Origin: Margaritifera margaritifera
Taxonomy: Eukaryota; Mollusca; Bivalvia; Unionida; Margaritiferidae
Direction of reading: 5' to 3'
Assembly (NCBI GenBank): GCA_029931535.1
Contig: JAQPZY010001344.1
Coordinates: 1,157,501 to 1,221,500, forward strand
DNA length: 64,000 nt
Both the position numbers and the translations under genes were made by a program. Numbering within the stretch: the first letter of the stretch is position 1; each line of letters opens with the position of its first letter. Of the stretch, positions 34,996-47,006 are shown in pieces. A model generated the notes under the pieces. The model had not been told where the DNA came from. It saw only the letters and a list, made by a program, of their open reading frames with translations, and made no database searches.

Positions 34996-35127
34996 TATTA
35001 ATTTTTAAACGATTCCTGAGCTGAAAAGAAAAGATATCATCACCTCCCAAATTATACAATGTAACTTTATTCTAGAAAGGAGGTGGGTAGTACGTGTGGT
35101 CTTAGAATGCAAAAAGTTCCAACTGAA

Positions 35128-35306
35128 CAAAAACTAAATTGTTTTAATATTGGCTAATTAGCTACTGCATAAAAACTAAGCTGTTTTAATATTGGCTAAT
35201 TAGCTACTGCATACAAACTAAGCTGTTTTAATATTGGCTAATTAGCTACTGCATAAAAACTAAGCTGTTTTAATATTGGCTCATTAGCTACTGCATAAAA
35301 ACTAAT
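35128..35306. repeat. 42-bp minisatellite, about 4.2 copies
   Basis: The unit is 'aaactaagctgttttaatat' then 'tggctaattagctactgcataa'. Spacing is exactly 42 bp. Confidence 0.94.
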
Positions 35307-35476
35307 TACTTCAGGAGGTTGTAGACGATTGCTTAAATGCTACAACTAATTTCCACACGCGCACGCACGCACGCTACCTGCTTTAATCAGAAATAATATA
35401 CATTGTTTTTTTTTTCAAATTTAATATGGCCAATAGGTTGACATTTTATGGCCGAGATTGATTTCATGACATCGTT

Positions 35477-35537
35477 TTGTTGTTGTTGTTGTTGTTGGTG
35501 GTGTTGTTGTTGTTGTTGTTGTTGTTATTATTATTGT
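35477..35537. repeat. (GTT)n microsatellite
   Basis: About 20 GTT units with a few changes, ending in TTA repeats. Confidence 0.95.
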
Positions 35538-36812
35538 AGTCGTCGTCATCGTTTGTTCGTCTGTCTTGCAGGTTTTCTCGGATATTTTAAGAGGAAAAAA
35601 ATTGCCTGCCTCCAATACAGGAGTGAAGCGTATGCAGACTTGTTCCGAAAATGTACGTAATCTGCCTACGAATGTGATGGTAAAACCTACTTACGTAGTT
35701 AAATAAGATTATTCTTACGAAAATGTTGTACGTAATCTTACATTGTTTAGTGAAACGGGGTTCTGATTTGTATTCGCAGATAATGAGTAGAATATATCAT
35801 GATTATTTTAGGTAGGATGTAATGACTACTGTATTATGGAAAAAGTCCTAAAAAGAAAAAAAAAACTTCATGCAAACTCCCCTGTTTAAAAACTTCGAAT
35901 TTGCGAACAACTAAGTTTAAGGCTTTTCTAATTTTGTGGATTTTAGTCGTGGCAACACTGGAATTTAAGACTTTATATTTTGTTTCTATGCAGATTATCT
36001 ATTGCAATCCAACAAATGTTCACAAATAGATTTGGACCATCAATTATTCTACTGAATCTTTATATATAATACTGCGCTTTTCACAGTTATGATGTTGGCT
36101 ATCTGGTGAAACTTGGCTTCTAGTTCTTGAGGTAATGGTAGCTGAATGATGCCAGACCACGTAGGCTGCCTCGGTCTGTTATTGTGAATTGCACTCAGCA
36201 TATCAATTTGTCGGCATGGTGTAGACAGCAGTGTGCTTAAAAGGACGTTACCCACCCCCACCCCCGGATAAAAACCCCAGCACAAACAGAAGAAGCTAAT
36301 AACAACAATAAAACTGTCCAACAATAACCTTCTCAGCTTAGGGCGCCAATGTGGCACCTCCATCTGACGTTTATATTTCTCTTTATGGTAACAACACATT
36401 GGTCAAAAGTGTAATTACTATGTATTTTTGTTTGATCTTTTGTACAAGGTACATGTCTGTGGAATAATCTAACATTTTAACTTAGTCATACCATAATGAT
36501 ACGGTTTTACTGCATCGGGGAATGATATTTGTTGGTACATTTACCTTCGAAGATAAAGTGGTTGGTAACATTCTTTTTTTTATGGCTTCGTTCAATAGTT
36601 GACTTAATTATTATACGTTTTATGACCATCTCTAAGTCCACTGGAAAAGGACTTTACAATGCCATGAAGTGAGAAGCAATTTTTATTGATGACTATTATA
36701 TTAGAGTGGAATGTTTTGCTTACCATATATTTGTAGGAAGTCAATACCTTTAATCAAAGGTTGTATTAACATCGATTAGAATGCATTAACATCGATTAGA
36801 ATGCATTGACAT
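35538..36812. other. no gene seen
   Basis: Complex sequence. A 116-codon minus-strand frame (36049-36399) with one hydrophobic stretch has no support beyond length. 'cattaacatcgattagaatg' is repeated near 36765-36805. Confidence 0.4.
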
Positions 36813-36947
36813 AGGTTAATGATCATTATTGCGACAATGTTTTATTATGAAGTAATGATATAAAGAAGAGTTTTATACGTAGGTTAATGATCATTATTGC
36901 GACAATGTTTTATTATGAAGTAATGATATAAAGAAGAGTTTTATAAT
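36813..36947. repeat. 68-bp tandem duplication
   Basis: 'aggttaatgatcattattgc' at 36813 and 36881, each continuing through 'aagaagagttttata', identical over the shared part. Recent. Confidence 0.95.
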
Positions 36948-37573
<626 letters not shown>

Positions 37574-37603
37574 ACCGTGCATTCTCATATGCGTATTTGT
37601 TAT

Positions 37604-37701
37604 GGTATCAACGTTCGCCGAATACCTCGGGTGTGATGAAGTACTCGCCTTTCGGTCTCTGGCTTCAACAACTGCCTCGGAATTTGGCGAACGTTGATAC
37701 C
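37604..37701. repeat. perfect 16-bp inverted repeat, 98 bp overall
   Basis: Left arm 'ggtatcaacgttcgcc' at 37604-37619, right arm 'ggcgaacgttgatacc' at 37686-37701, separated by 66 bp. The inner flanks also match weakly ('cctcgg' near each arm). Could be a very small MITE or an RNA hairpin. No target duplication is clear. Confidence 0.85.
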
Positions 37702-37737
37702 CAAAAACATGTATGATCCGTATAATGAAGCATAGCC

Positions 37738-37945
37738 TATTTCTTTGTTTCCTTCTGTTCTTCCTTCGTACTTTCTTTGTTTCCTTATGTTCTTCCTTCG
37801 TACTTTCTTTGTTTCCTTATGTTCTTCCTTCGTACTTTCTTTGTTTCCTTATGTTCTTCCTTCGTACTTTCTTTGTTTCCTTATGTTCTTCCTTCGTACT
37901 TTCTTTGTTTCCTTATGTTCTTCCTTCGTACTTTCTTTCCTAATT
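37738..37945. repeat. 32-bp minisatellite, about 6.5 copies
   Basis: The unit is 'ttctttgtttccttatgttc' then 'ttccttcgtact'. The copies are nearly identical. Open in all three plus frames, as expected for a 32-bp unit without stops. Confidence 0.95.
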
Positions 37946-38341
37946 TATGTATTTATTATATAGCAATTTGGATCCAACTCCTCTATGACGTTTACATAAT
38001 AATTGTCCTTATTTAAAACTCATTCAAAATCAACGTACAATATCTTTTTTTGAACAAAAGATGAAATTAATTCAGTACCAGCTGTAGATAAACAGAGTTC
38101 AATGTTTCATATGACATTGTATAAAAATGAACCGTTTTAACAAACGAATAAAAGATCATGTCATCTGGTAAAACAGGCGAGAAATAGTGATAACGTGTGT
38201 TTTGATGAAATATTTAAATAACCATTCCCATTCAGGCGTAAAAGCTTATGTGCAATATTAAAACATCCATCGTGTATTCGCGCTTGCTTCTTGATCAAAT
38301 TTGTTATGTGAACGTTCAATGACATTATCCCTTTCGCCTTT
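37946..38341. other. no gene seen
   Basis: AT-rich complex sequence. Confidence 0.5.
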
Positions 38342-38462
<121 letters not shown>

Positions 38463-38469
38463 GATCATG

Positions 38470-38619
38470 ACATTTAGGATTATGTTGAATTTAACCTAAC
38501 AAATTGTAAGTGTCTTTTGAATTTTCAATTTAATTGTCTAGAAATAAATTGCTTTTTTCTTTTACTTGATTTTGTTGGCTTCACTTTCTTTCTGTTAAAT
38601 ATTTTAGCCATATAGTCGT

Positions 38620-38622
<3 letters not shown>
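38470..38622 (+). mobile_element. LTR 3' portion, family A
   Basis: 'aaattgtaagtgtcttttga', 'tgtctagaaataaattgctt', 'gttggcttcactttctttct' and the terminal 'tagtcgtaata' align with 726-898. The last bases (GTAATA for GTAACA) merge into a TA tract. The 5' side is replaced by a (TA)n(GA)n tract, so the copy is a fragment. Confidence 0.6.

Positions 38623-38710
<88 letters not shown>
38623..38710. repeat. (TA)n(GA)n compound microsatellite
   Basis: About 21 TA units then about 22 GA units, starting at the LTR terminus. Confidence 0.96.
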
Positions 38711-38712
<2 letters not shown>

Positions 38713-40756
38713 CTTTTGTGCTCTGGTAAAACTTTCTATACCCAACTTGCTTTCCCTCCTGGGTAGGTGTCTTCATAAGTAAGATGGTTAAATCTAGTTG
38801 GACTATTACAGAACTAGATTGTCAAATCTTTCCAGTGATGATCTTCTTCACATATAGTTCAATGTCATTAAAACAAATTATACAAATCTTGATTGTTGCC
38901 TCCGTAAAATCTATAATCATTGGCACTTCTATTAAATCTGCGTCTATGTATTTTCGTTATGATTCTGTTAAAATGTTTGTCTATTCATCCTCCTTAATTC
39001 TTTTCCAGTAGAAAGGGATATTAAAGAAGGTTCCATTTCTTTTTCAAGTTTTTTTTTTGGTATTTGCATATCAAGTATCGAAATACACATTTGTATTATA
39101 TAACTGGAAATATTTCAATATCTTTTTAGCTATTTTGCATTTGTTTTACGTCACTATTTTAGGTGCACAACTGCGTCACCATGTTACGTGTAGATCTAAA
39201 TCACAATTTTATCTTGTGCATTACATAACTGTTTCTGTATACTATGACGTAACACGCATGTCAAAATCATGTTATGATTTTAACTTGTGTATTACATCAC
39301 TGTTTTAAACCGTGATGTTGTCCACTCTATACAAAATGTGTCTACATTTACCGATATTCAAGCCGCAGTCCCCTCGGTCCGTAATTCCTCGCGATACGCC
39401 CAGACCATACAGCCTCAGTCACTAATAAAATAAATTATATAATCTTTACACGTATACTGACATTTAGTGTTCGCTTTGCTCCGCTGAAGGCAAAGCTACT
39501 GCGATAGTGATAGTACCGTTGCTACGCGTTCTGAACACAATTATTCGCTTGAATCAATCAAATTTGGAGTTGTTTCAGTGCCACGATTCTAGCATTGTAT
39601 CATCTCCATACATGTTAGTACGAGTTTAAATGTCACGGTAGTACGTCTTATCCAGCAAACATATATTATCGTGAGTTAGTACCCACCCTAAGTCTTACTG
39701 CGCCAGTAACTATCGAGTTTCATGACCAAGACTTACTGCGCTAGTGAATATCGATTTTTAAAAATATTTCGATTTTAGTGTTGTCGTATTAAATACAAGT
39801 AGGTTGGTGTGTTGCACTAGTGCGATAGAAATATTTGATTTTTATTTTAGTTTTGTCGTATCCCACTGAGTGGTTTTTGACGTAAAAAAATATAGTAAAC
39901 TAATACACTCATGTATTTCATACTTATTACATATGCATAGCCAGCAGTAAATATTTAGAGATATTAAATGTGGGGACAAACTGGTCACCAATTACTTATC
40001 TGGTTTATGGACCATATTTCAGTCCTTAGTCACTGATGCATTTTGACTTTTGCCATCTAAATTTCAATACAATTTATTTAAGATCAAAGAGCAACTTGGT
40101 GGTCAAATTCCTCTCAAGTATAAATATCAGTAACAGGAATACCCTGTGGGTTTATAAGCCATTAGAACTCACCAGTTATCACTTTCACAGAATATTTATC
40201 AGAGGGCTGAAAGGAAACTACACTAGAACCCTTAGTCTTGTTTCATTTTTAGTAGTTTTTTTTATTATTTGATTAATAGACGGATCAAATAACTTGATAG
40301 ATATCTCTCCGAAAGCGATACACTCCTATATTTCATCCTTCAACGACTTTCACTGTATGTCAACTGTTTGTTATCTTTAGCATTGTAGTACCTTGTTGGC
40401 TTTGAAATAACCCAAAGGGCAAACAAACTAAAGCATTTTGGAGGCCAAGTAAGGATTCTCAGGTTGAATACATTCCAAACAATATTCGGTTTAGAAGATG
40501 AACATTTTTGCTCTGATTTGTCGATACTCAGGATTCCTACCTGACGGCCGCAATGCAATAATAGAATAGGTTAACGCAAACTCATTATATTCTATAATGT
40601 CTATCGATCTATCTATCTAAAACTTATGTAGGACTTGGAGTTATCAACTCTAACCTTTACCGCTATGAGAAAAAGAAAAGGAATTTACGCCAATCTCATT
40701 TCCTCGGCATGATATAGTTAAAAAAAGCGCTGAAAGTGCCGTTAAGAATCAACTAG
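38711..40756. other. complex sequence, no gene seen
   Basis: About 2 kb of mainly non-repetitive AT-rich sequence. Short related motifs recur ('cttactgcgccagtaactat' near 39693 and 'cttactgcgctagtgaatat' near 39730; 'gttgtcgtat' near 39780 and 39852), suggesting an old duplication. Two weak copies of 'gtcactattttaggtgc'-type sequence lie near 39150. Open frames of 75-83 codons carry no recognisable motif. Confidence 0.4.
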
Positions 40757-40786
40757 CCAACCAACCAACCAACCAACCAACCAACC
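40757..40786. repeat. (CCAA)n microsatellite
   Basis: Seven CCAA units. Confidence 0.93.
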
Positions 40787-40889
40787 TCAGCGAATTGCTT
40801 ATATACTCCCCAACAAGTGTATGGCATTTTTCACTTTATAGGATGGGAAATATGAATTGGTTAATAAAATGACAAGAGTTGTGAGTATA

Positions 40890-41225
40890 AAATTTGAATT
40901 GTCGCAGGCTTTACCTCGCCTTAGTATAATATATGAATTATCACACGCTTTACCTCGCCTTAGTATAATATATGAATTATCACACGCTTTACCTCGCCTT
41001 AGTATAATATATGAATTATCACACGCTTTACCTCGCCTTAGTATAATATATGAATTATCACACGCTTAACCTCGCCTTAGTATAATATATGAATTATCAC
41101 ACGCTTTACCTCGCCTTAGTATAATATGGGAATTATCACAGATTTTACCTCCCCTTAGTATAATAATTGAATTATCACAGGCTTTACTTCCACTTAGTAT
41201 AATATGGGAATTATCATAGGCTTTA
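40890..41225. repeat. 39-bp minisatellite, about 8.5 copies
   Basis: The unit is 'tgaattatcacacgctttac' then 'ctcgccttagtataatata'. The central units are identical and the last three are diverged (tgggaat, agattttacctcccc). The 13-codon frame (YELSHALPRLSII) is a by-product. Confidence 0.94.
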
Positions 41226-41420
41226 GGATTTTCCATTGGAAATCTAATTATGACATTCGGTTGGTGTAAAGATATATTGTTGCTATAAAGAAAACTTATA
41301 CAAGGCAAATATATCTTAAACAAGTTGTTCAGCTTACTGGTTCCTATCGATTATAGAAGTATAAACATATATATAATATTCAATCCAATTATCTACTTAA
41401 CAATGTATAATTATCTACTG

Positions 41421-41422
<2 letters not shown>

Positions 41423-41508
<86 letters not shown>

Positions 41509-41510
41509 TA
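41423..41510. repeat. (TA)n(TG)n(AG)n compound microsatellite
   Basis: About 18 TA, 15 TG and 9 GA units in succession. Confidence 0.96.
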
Positions 41511-42198
41511 ACGGTGTGGTTAGTTGGTATTGTGCATATTTTCGAATTTACTGACTTTGAGTACCTAACACGAGAGAAAATAAAAATATGATTAATTTTG
41601 TTAACTACTAATATCAGTTATGTATTGGTTAATCTTCTTGTTTTAATAATGAATTTCTGCATGACCTGTTTAACGGTATATAAGTCATTTGCAAACAAAA
41701 GAGTAGTGATATCAATATAAAAATTTAGAATGGTGTGTTTCTGAAACAATATTTGTCTTTGATTAGCATATGGTATATACTAAAATTGAAATGGTGGTCA
41801 TTTTCTATAGGATGTCCAAAAGGAACAGGAGAAATAAAGTTTGAAGTTTACCTGAAACAGATCATAATTAACAGTACCGCATTTAGTTCTCAGTCTTGCA
41901 AACAACATGGAAGCTCTACAATCGCCTCATGTTAAGTAGGAGACCGATGAGACAATACGTTTTATTATATTATTTTAAAACTGTTTTGTAAGTACATACA
42001 AAATGATTGATGGCTTTAATATTTAAATATTGAAGGGATCTATTTTAAGCATGAAATCTGCCTTAACCATCTTAACACGAATATATAATTGTGCAATTTG
42101 TTGGAGCTATATATATGAATAAATGAACAGATTTTAATCTGTGATACTGAAGTTCTTCTTAGAGTTTAAAAGCACATTACTCTCCAGCAGGGCCAACA
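41511..42198. other. no gene seen
   Basis: AT-rich complex sequence ending in the target site of the MITE at 42199. Confidence 0.5.
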
Positions 42199-42459
42199 CA
42201 GTAGCGGCGCGAGGGGGGGGGGGATGGGGGGCCAATTGCCTCTGGGCGCCTGGGAGTTTCACCCCCCCCCCCCCATTTAAGCCCCAGGTTTCAGGGCTTA
42301 GATGGGGGGTGGTTGGAGGTTTGCAACTGACATAAAAACTGTCCTATGTGGCAAAGTAGGGGCGCCACAAAAGAACATTGCCCCCGGCCGCCTCGGGTGG
42401 GGGGAGCGCCATTAAAGAACATTGCCCCCCGGGCGCCTCAAACCCTCGCGCCGCCACTG
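42199..42459. mobile_element. hAT-type MITE, 261 bp, with 8-bp target duplication
   Basis: Left terminus 'CAGTAGCGGCGCGAGGG', right terminus 'CCCTCGCGCCGCCACTG'. These are inverted repeats of 17 bp with one mismatch. Directly outside each end is the same 8-mer 'ggccaaca' (42191-42198 and 42460-42467). TIRs beginning CAG and an 8-bp duplication are the hallmarks of hAT transposition. The GC-rich interior contains 'gggcgcc' blocks, a G10 and a C13 tract, and a repeated 'aaagaacattgcccccggg'-type segment. No coding capacity. Confidence 0.9.
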
Positions 42460-42869
42460 GGCCAACACTATGTGTCTTGAAAAACATGCAAATTATTAAT
42501 TAAAAGGATCTTAAAAACAGGCTGACTTTGGCCCATACCAAATTCCTTTGTTAACAGATTTCTGTCAACTTGTATAAGCATATTCCGCTTGATTTTGCTT
42601 GTAAAATTCTGATTAATTTAAACGGTAGAGGCAATGTTTCCCGTCATTTTTATATAAACACGTTAAAATTTATGGAAAGTAAATTGACAAATAATTTGCA
42701 GTGCGTTACATTTCGTGATGAATTTTCGGGCAAACAAGGGCATTTTATGCCCGAGTAATTCGCCATTGTAGATCCCGGAAAATACATATAATCACGTTCA
42801 CATCTAAATTAAAGATTAAACCAATCTCGGTTTTATTTTTTTTTGTTTTTTTCTTAAATTCCTAAACCT

Positions 42870-42870
<1 letters not shown>
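42460..42870. other. no gene seen
   Basis: AT-rich sequence after the MITE. A 62-codon frame has no recognisable motif. Confidence 0.45.

Positions 42871-42938
<68 letters not shown>
42871..42938. repeat. (CT)n microsatellite
   Basis: About 34 CT units. Confidence 0.97.
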
Positions 42939-42940
<2 letters not shown>

Positions 42941-43261
42941 CCCACCCACACACGCACAACACACATATTCAAACAAAACAAAATGCTGACGAAAAATAAT
43001 TTACTAGATAGAAAAAATGACAGACCGAGAACACCACAACTTAAAGATTGTTTTGCAGCTATCTACAAAGGAAAGGAAATAACTAATTTTTTGTTTAATT
43101 GACATATTTAAAGGCTAAAACAAAAACTTTGTTCTTCTCATATTGTATTTTGTCGCTATTTTCTTCCATTTACCTTCTTTGAACTAATTTCATAATATTT
43201 TTCTTAATCATTTACTGAATCCCACTGTATACAAATTTGTACACAGAGCTATATATGTACA
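42939..43261. other. no gene seen
   Basis: AT-rich complex sequence. Confidence 0.5.
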
Positions 43262-43540
43262 GGTCCCATTAGAACCACCTCGGCTATTTCAGAGAGACAA
43301 AAATAGGCCTCGAATATATGTTCGCGCAGTAATTTACAGAAAAAAATCATATATTTTATTCGCAGGAAATTTCTTCGTAAAAAAAACAAACTGCAATCTA
43401 TTCGGATAGCCTCGGCTATTTATACGATTGGATTGTCATTAGAATTGACAGAGAAGCTGCGAATGAAAAGATAGTTCCATGCATTCGTAACGTCTCGGTT
43501 AATTGTTGTTTCGTAAATAGCCGAAATGGTCCGAATGACA
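43262..43540. repeat. imperfect inverted repeat, about 280 bp
   Basis: The left arm 43262-43290 contains 'CATTagaACCAccTCGGCTATTT'-type sequence. The right arm 43513-43540 reads in reverse complement 'CATTcggACCAttTCGGCTA' and on. A third, direct copy 'ctcggctattt' lies at 43411. Possibly a decayed palindromic MITE. Confidence 0.5.
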
Positions 43541-44255
43541 TACATTCGAATGGTGCAGGTCTATGAACGTCGAGAATTAGATGTTTGTCCACTATGATTC
43601 AGACTGACTGTTCAGAGTTCAATCATTTGAAAGTAATGATTGAGAGATATATAAACTGCAATGTTATTTATTCAGTATTCATTTGCCATTAAATTCCTCC
43701 GTGAAATTTTTATGTTTGCTAATTTTGATTATTGTACCTTGACGAAAAGCAGATTATCCTCGAATTGTTTGATTTTTCGCATCCTTGTTTGGTTTTTTTA
43801 TTCGAATTTTTTCCATGCTTTCTTTCTTTCTCTTGTCAGTGTGTCCTTCTGATTTTCTCATCATACCTGGGTGCCCATCGTTTTGTTATGTCGAGAAAAT
43901 GACCGATGATGGCAGTATTCCAGTAATATTGCAAAACAGTGTACCCAGTGCTCGCAGTCAAATTTGATAATGTAACTAGTGCTACGAACATTTTACACTT
44001 GATTAATGACAGCTACCTGGGTCATTAAACTAGTCTAAAACTAAAATTACATTGTCTTCTAATTGTGAGAAAGAATACATTTCAATACAATGATTGTACT
44101 CTAGAGATTTGTTTCCACTAAATGTATTTTATTGAATACACATATTCTGAATGCTAAGTCAGGACGAATTAGATTTGATTTGATCGCTCCACAACCATTA
44201 GCTTGTCAATGACATTTGATTACATAATTGCACTTCAAAATAAAGTGGCAATTCT
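43541..44255. other. no gene seen
   Basis: AT-rich complex sequence. Two overlapping frames of 60-63 codons have no recognisable motif. Confidence 0.45.

Positions 44256-44335
<80 letters not shown>
44256..44335. repeat. (GT)n(TA)n compound microsatellite
   Basis: About 6 GT units then about 33 TA units, ending at a SINE-like element. Confidence 0.96.
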
Positions 44336-44336
<1 letters not shown>

Positions 44337-44337
<1 letters not shown>

Positions 44338-44480
44338 TGATGTGTGCATGGTCGACATGGAATAGGGGTTGGTGCTTACAGACAAGGCGATGGGCGCCGT
44401 AATCCACGGACCCGGGTTAGAATCTCCGTAGAGTACGAATTAAAATTCTCTAATCTGTATGATAATATTATTTTATTCGC
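44337..44480 (+). mobile_element. SINE-like element, family 2, copy 2 (most complete 3' half)
   Basis: 'gatgtgtgcatggtcgacat', 'ggttggtgcttacagacaag', 'gcgatgggcgccgtaatcc', 'ccgggttagaatctccg', 'acgaattaaaattctctaat', 'ctgtatgataatattattt'. The middle resembles a tRNA: 'gggttagaatct' is B-box-like, but the A box is weak. This supports a tRNA-derived SINE. Copy 1 (17850) and copy 3 (44803) share both sides. It begins directly at a TA tract. Confidence 0.7.
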
Positions 44481-44558
44481 ATTTAAAAAGTATGTTAATG
44501 TTATGTTAATGTTATCAAGCATTCTCCTGTAGGATCCAGGGATAGGGATATTTGTAAT

Positions 44559-44712
44559 CAGTGGCGTAACTACCGCCCCCGCAACCCCCGCAGTGCGGGG
44601 GGGGGGGGGGACGCAAGGAGGTGGCCCAAAATCCCGCTTTAGGTTAATTTGATGGAGGCCTACTCTAAATGTTTGCGGGGGGGGGGGGGCACAATTTGAA
44701 GTTACGCCACTG
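44559..44712. mobile_element. hAT-type MITE, 154 bp, with near-perfect target duplication
   Basis: The left terminus 'CAGTGGCGTAACTAC' pairs with the right 'GAAGTTACGCCACTG'. The flanks 'tttgtaat' (44551-44558) and 'ttggtaat' (44713-44720) match at 7 of 8 positions, as expected for an 8-bp hAT duplication. The interior contains G-tracts of 13-14 and 10 and no coding sequence. Confidence 0.87.
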
Positions 44713-44802
44713 TTGGTAATTCTCTGTAATAACCGACATCAACCTTGATTTCTGTCATAGGAATCCGGAGTGACTGTATACTTAGATGAGAATTATTACT
44801 GG

Positions 44803-44940
44803 GTCGATGTGCGGATGTGTCTGCTACACACGAATGCCTATAACATCGACTTTGTAGCATCATTTTGGGGGGATGTGTGCATGGTCGAGATGATATAGGG
44901 GTTGGTGCGTGCAGGCAAGGCGTTGGGTGCCGTAACTAGC
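44803..44940 (+). mobile_element. SINE-like element, family 2, copy 3 (5' part)
   Basis: 'gcggatgtgtctgctacaca', 'catcgactttgtagcatcat', 'gatgtgtgcatggtcgagat', 'ggttggtgcgtgcaggcaag', 'gcgttgggtgccgtaact'. It breaks off where copy 2 continues with 'ccacggacccgggttag' and runs into (CT)n(TA)n. Confidence 0.7.
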
Positions 44941-44969
44941 TCTCTCTCTCTCTCTCTCTCTCTCTCTTG

Positions 44970-45038
<69 letters not shown>
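44939..45038. repeat. (CT)n then (TA)n
   Basis: About 14 CT units to 44967, 'tgc', then about 34 TA units. Confidence 0.96.
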
Positions 45039-45041
<3 letters not shown>

Positions 45042-45389
45042 AAATAATATCCGTCAGATAATCGACACTCTAATTATACTAATGTATTTTACTTATTGCT
45101 CTGTTATTACGAATATTCGCACTGAAAATAAATTTTACATTGTATGTAATCTATATAAATATTTATGCAATGACTGAACTGGCACGATATTAAACCAACA
45201 AGAGAGTAAAAGCAAAATAATGGAAATGCCCTTGGAGAAGCATCTATTGATGGCCGTTTATCCATCAGCCTCACATTAAAGAAAATCATAGTCAGGGAAA
45301 CTTGGAGTGTTTACAAAACTTTTTATCTACCTAAATTACAATGAGGCATGAGTCTGACAATGAAATACAGAGGAGATAACTTCATTCAC
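45039..45389. other. no gene seen
   Basis: AT-rich complex sequence. Confidence 0.5.
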
Positions 45390-45870
45390 AACACTATGTG
45401 CAGATGAGAAAGTTATCCCTTGTACACAAAAATGTAGAAGTATTTGAAATGATAAATGAGAAAGTTATCCCTTGTACACAAAAATGTAGTATTTGAAATG
45501 ATAGATGAGAAAGTTATCCCTTGTACACAAAAATGTAGAAGTATTTGAAATGATAGATGAGAAAGTTATATCTTGTACACAAAAATGTAGAAGTATTTGA
45601 AATGATACGTCAAGAAAAGAAGTATTTGAAATGATACGTCAAGAAAAGAAGTATTTGAAATGATACGTCAAGAAAAGAAGATATTTGAAATGATACGTCA
45701 AGAAAAGAAGATATTTGAAATGATACGTCAAGATAAGAAGATATTTGAAATGATACGTCAAGAAAAGAAGTATTTGAAATGATACGTCACGAAAAGAAGA
45801 TATTTGAAACGATACGTCAAGAAAAGAAGTATTTGAAATGATACGTCAAGAAAAAAGATCTTTGAAACGA
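45390..45870. repeat. compound minisatellite: about 52-bp units, then 29-30-bp units
   Basis: Four units of 'gagaaagttatcccttgtac' with 'acaaaaatgtagaagtattt' and 'gaaatgataga' (to about 45600) pass into about nine units of 'gaagtatttgaaatgatacg' with 'tcaagaaaa'. The shorter unit keeps the 3' part of the longer one ('gaagtatttgaaatgata'), so the second array appears to have arisen from the edge of the first. Confidence 0.92.
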
Positions 45871-47006
45871 TTACATTTGAAAATTCACAAGAAAATCGTC
45901 AGATATTTAAAAAAAAAAGTAATTTAAATGCTAAATTAAAATATACTAAGTGACCATATTACTATGGAGTCACATTTAATGATCATCGATTTCTAAAAAT
46001 GGATAAGTTTGAGGAAAATAGATGATGTAATAAAAAAAACAAAAATGTTTTGACAGTCGTCCCTCACCTTCCGTACATGCCTTGAAATGTGGTTTTTGTA
46101 ATTATAAAATTAGTCCGGCACTTGAGAGGGAATAGTCCCTATGTATATAGCATTTGTGATTGATTTTTAAAGATCTTCTTTTAAAAATCTTCTATTTTTA
46201 CAACAGGTCAAACATGCCCGTAAAATAGAATTAAAAGTTTTATTTCATTTTCTGGATTAATAATATTTGTACCTGAAAATGGTATATATTATAAATGAAT
46301 ATCAACAGAAAATGTCTTTCTAAAAGTTTGCAAGATCTAACCCATTTTCCTCGGGTTCATTCCTTAAGTATGACATACAAAATGCTTGAACGTCTAAGAA
46401 AGCATTCTGTTCGATTCCATACCTTTGGAGTTTGCTGAGCAATAAAATTGTAATACTCAACATATGGATAAGGAATTTTATTATTAGTTATTATTACGTG
46501 TGTTCTACCTGCCTACCTTTAAATTTGTTTGATAAATGTTATATAAAACATGCAAACTATAAACACAATGTTTATTTATTCCTTCGGTTAAATATCTCAG
46601 TCGATTATTCCAGACTGGTTTTTACCTGCTGATTTGTGAGAACCCTAAAGAAGACGTTTTATAATTCTTTGATTGCAGTTTTTAGACCACAACATATCGT
46701 CAGAGATGCCATAATTCTGTAATATTTGAAAAGGGATGCTATAAATTTCCTGTAATGGAAACATCTATATTTACTTCGTGAAGTAAATATCGATAGAGCA
46801 TTCTAAATATGTCAGAATGATTTGAACCAGTTAATATTTGCTTTTACTTTGTGTTCCAATCGGATTAGGTTTTACAATACAAATAAATAGTTGTGATTGA
46901 TGTGTAGTAATTCAGATAACTAAGAAGATATATGTCATGGATGTAATGGCCGAGGACCAGCTCCCGCCACAAATTTTACATCTTTTTCAAATTACACAAT
47001 AGCCAT
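45871..47006. other. no gene seen
   Basis: AT-rich complex sequence. A small 'gatcttcttttaaaaatctt' imperfect palindrome lies near 46170. Nothing else recognised. Confidence 0.45.

Noticed and set aside
36049..36399. 116-codon minus-strand frame with one hydrophobic segment
   Set aside because: Longer than its neighbours, but I recognise no domain. There is no support from splice signals, repeats or codon pattern. Kept only as a possible item for a database search.
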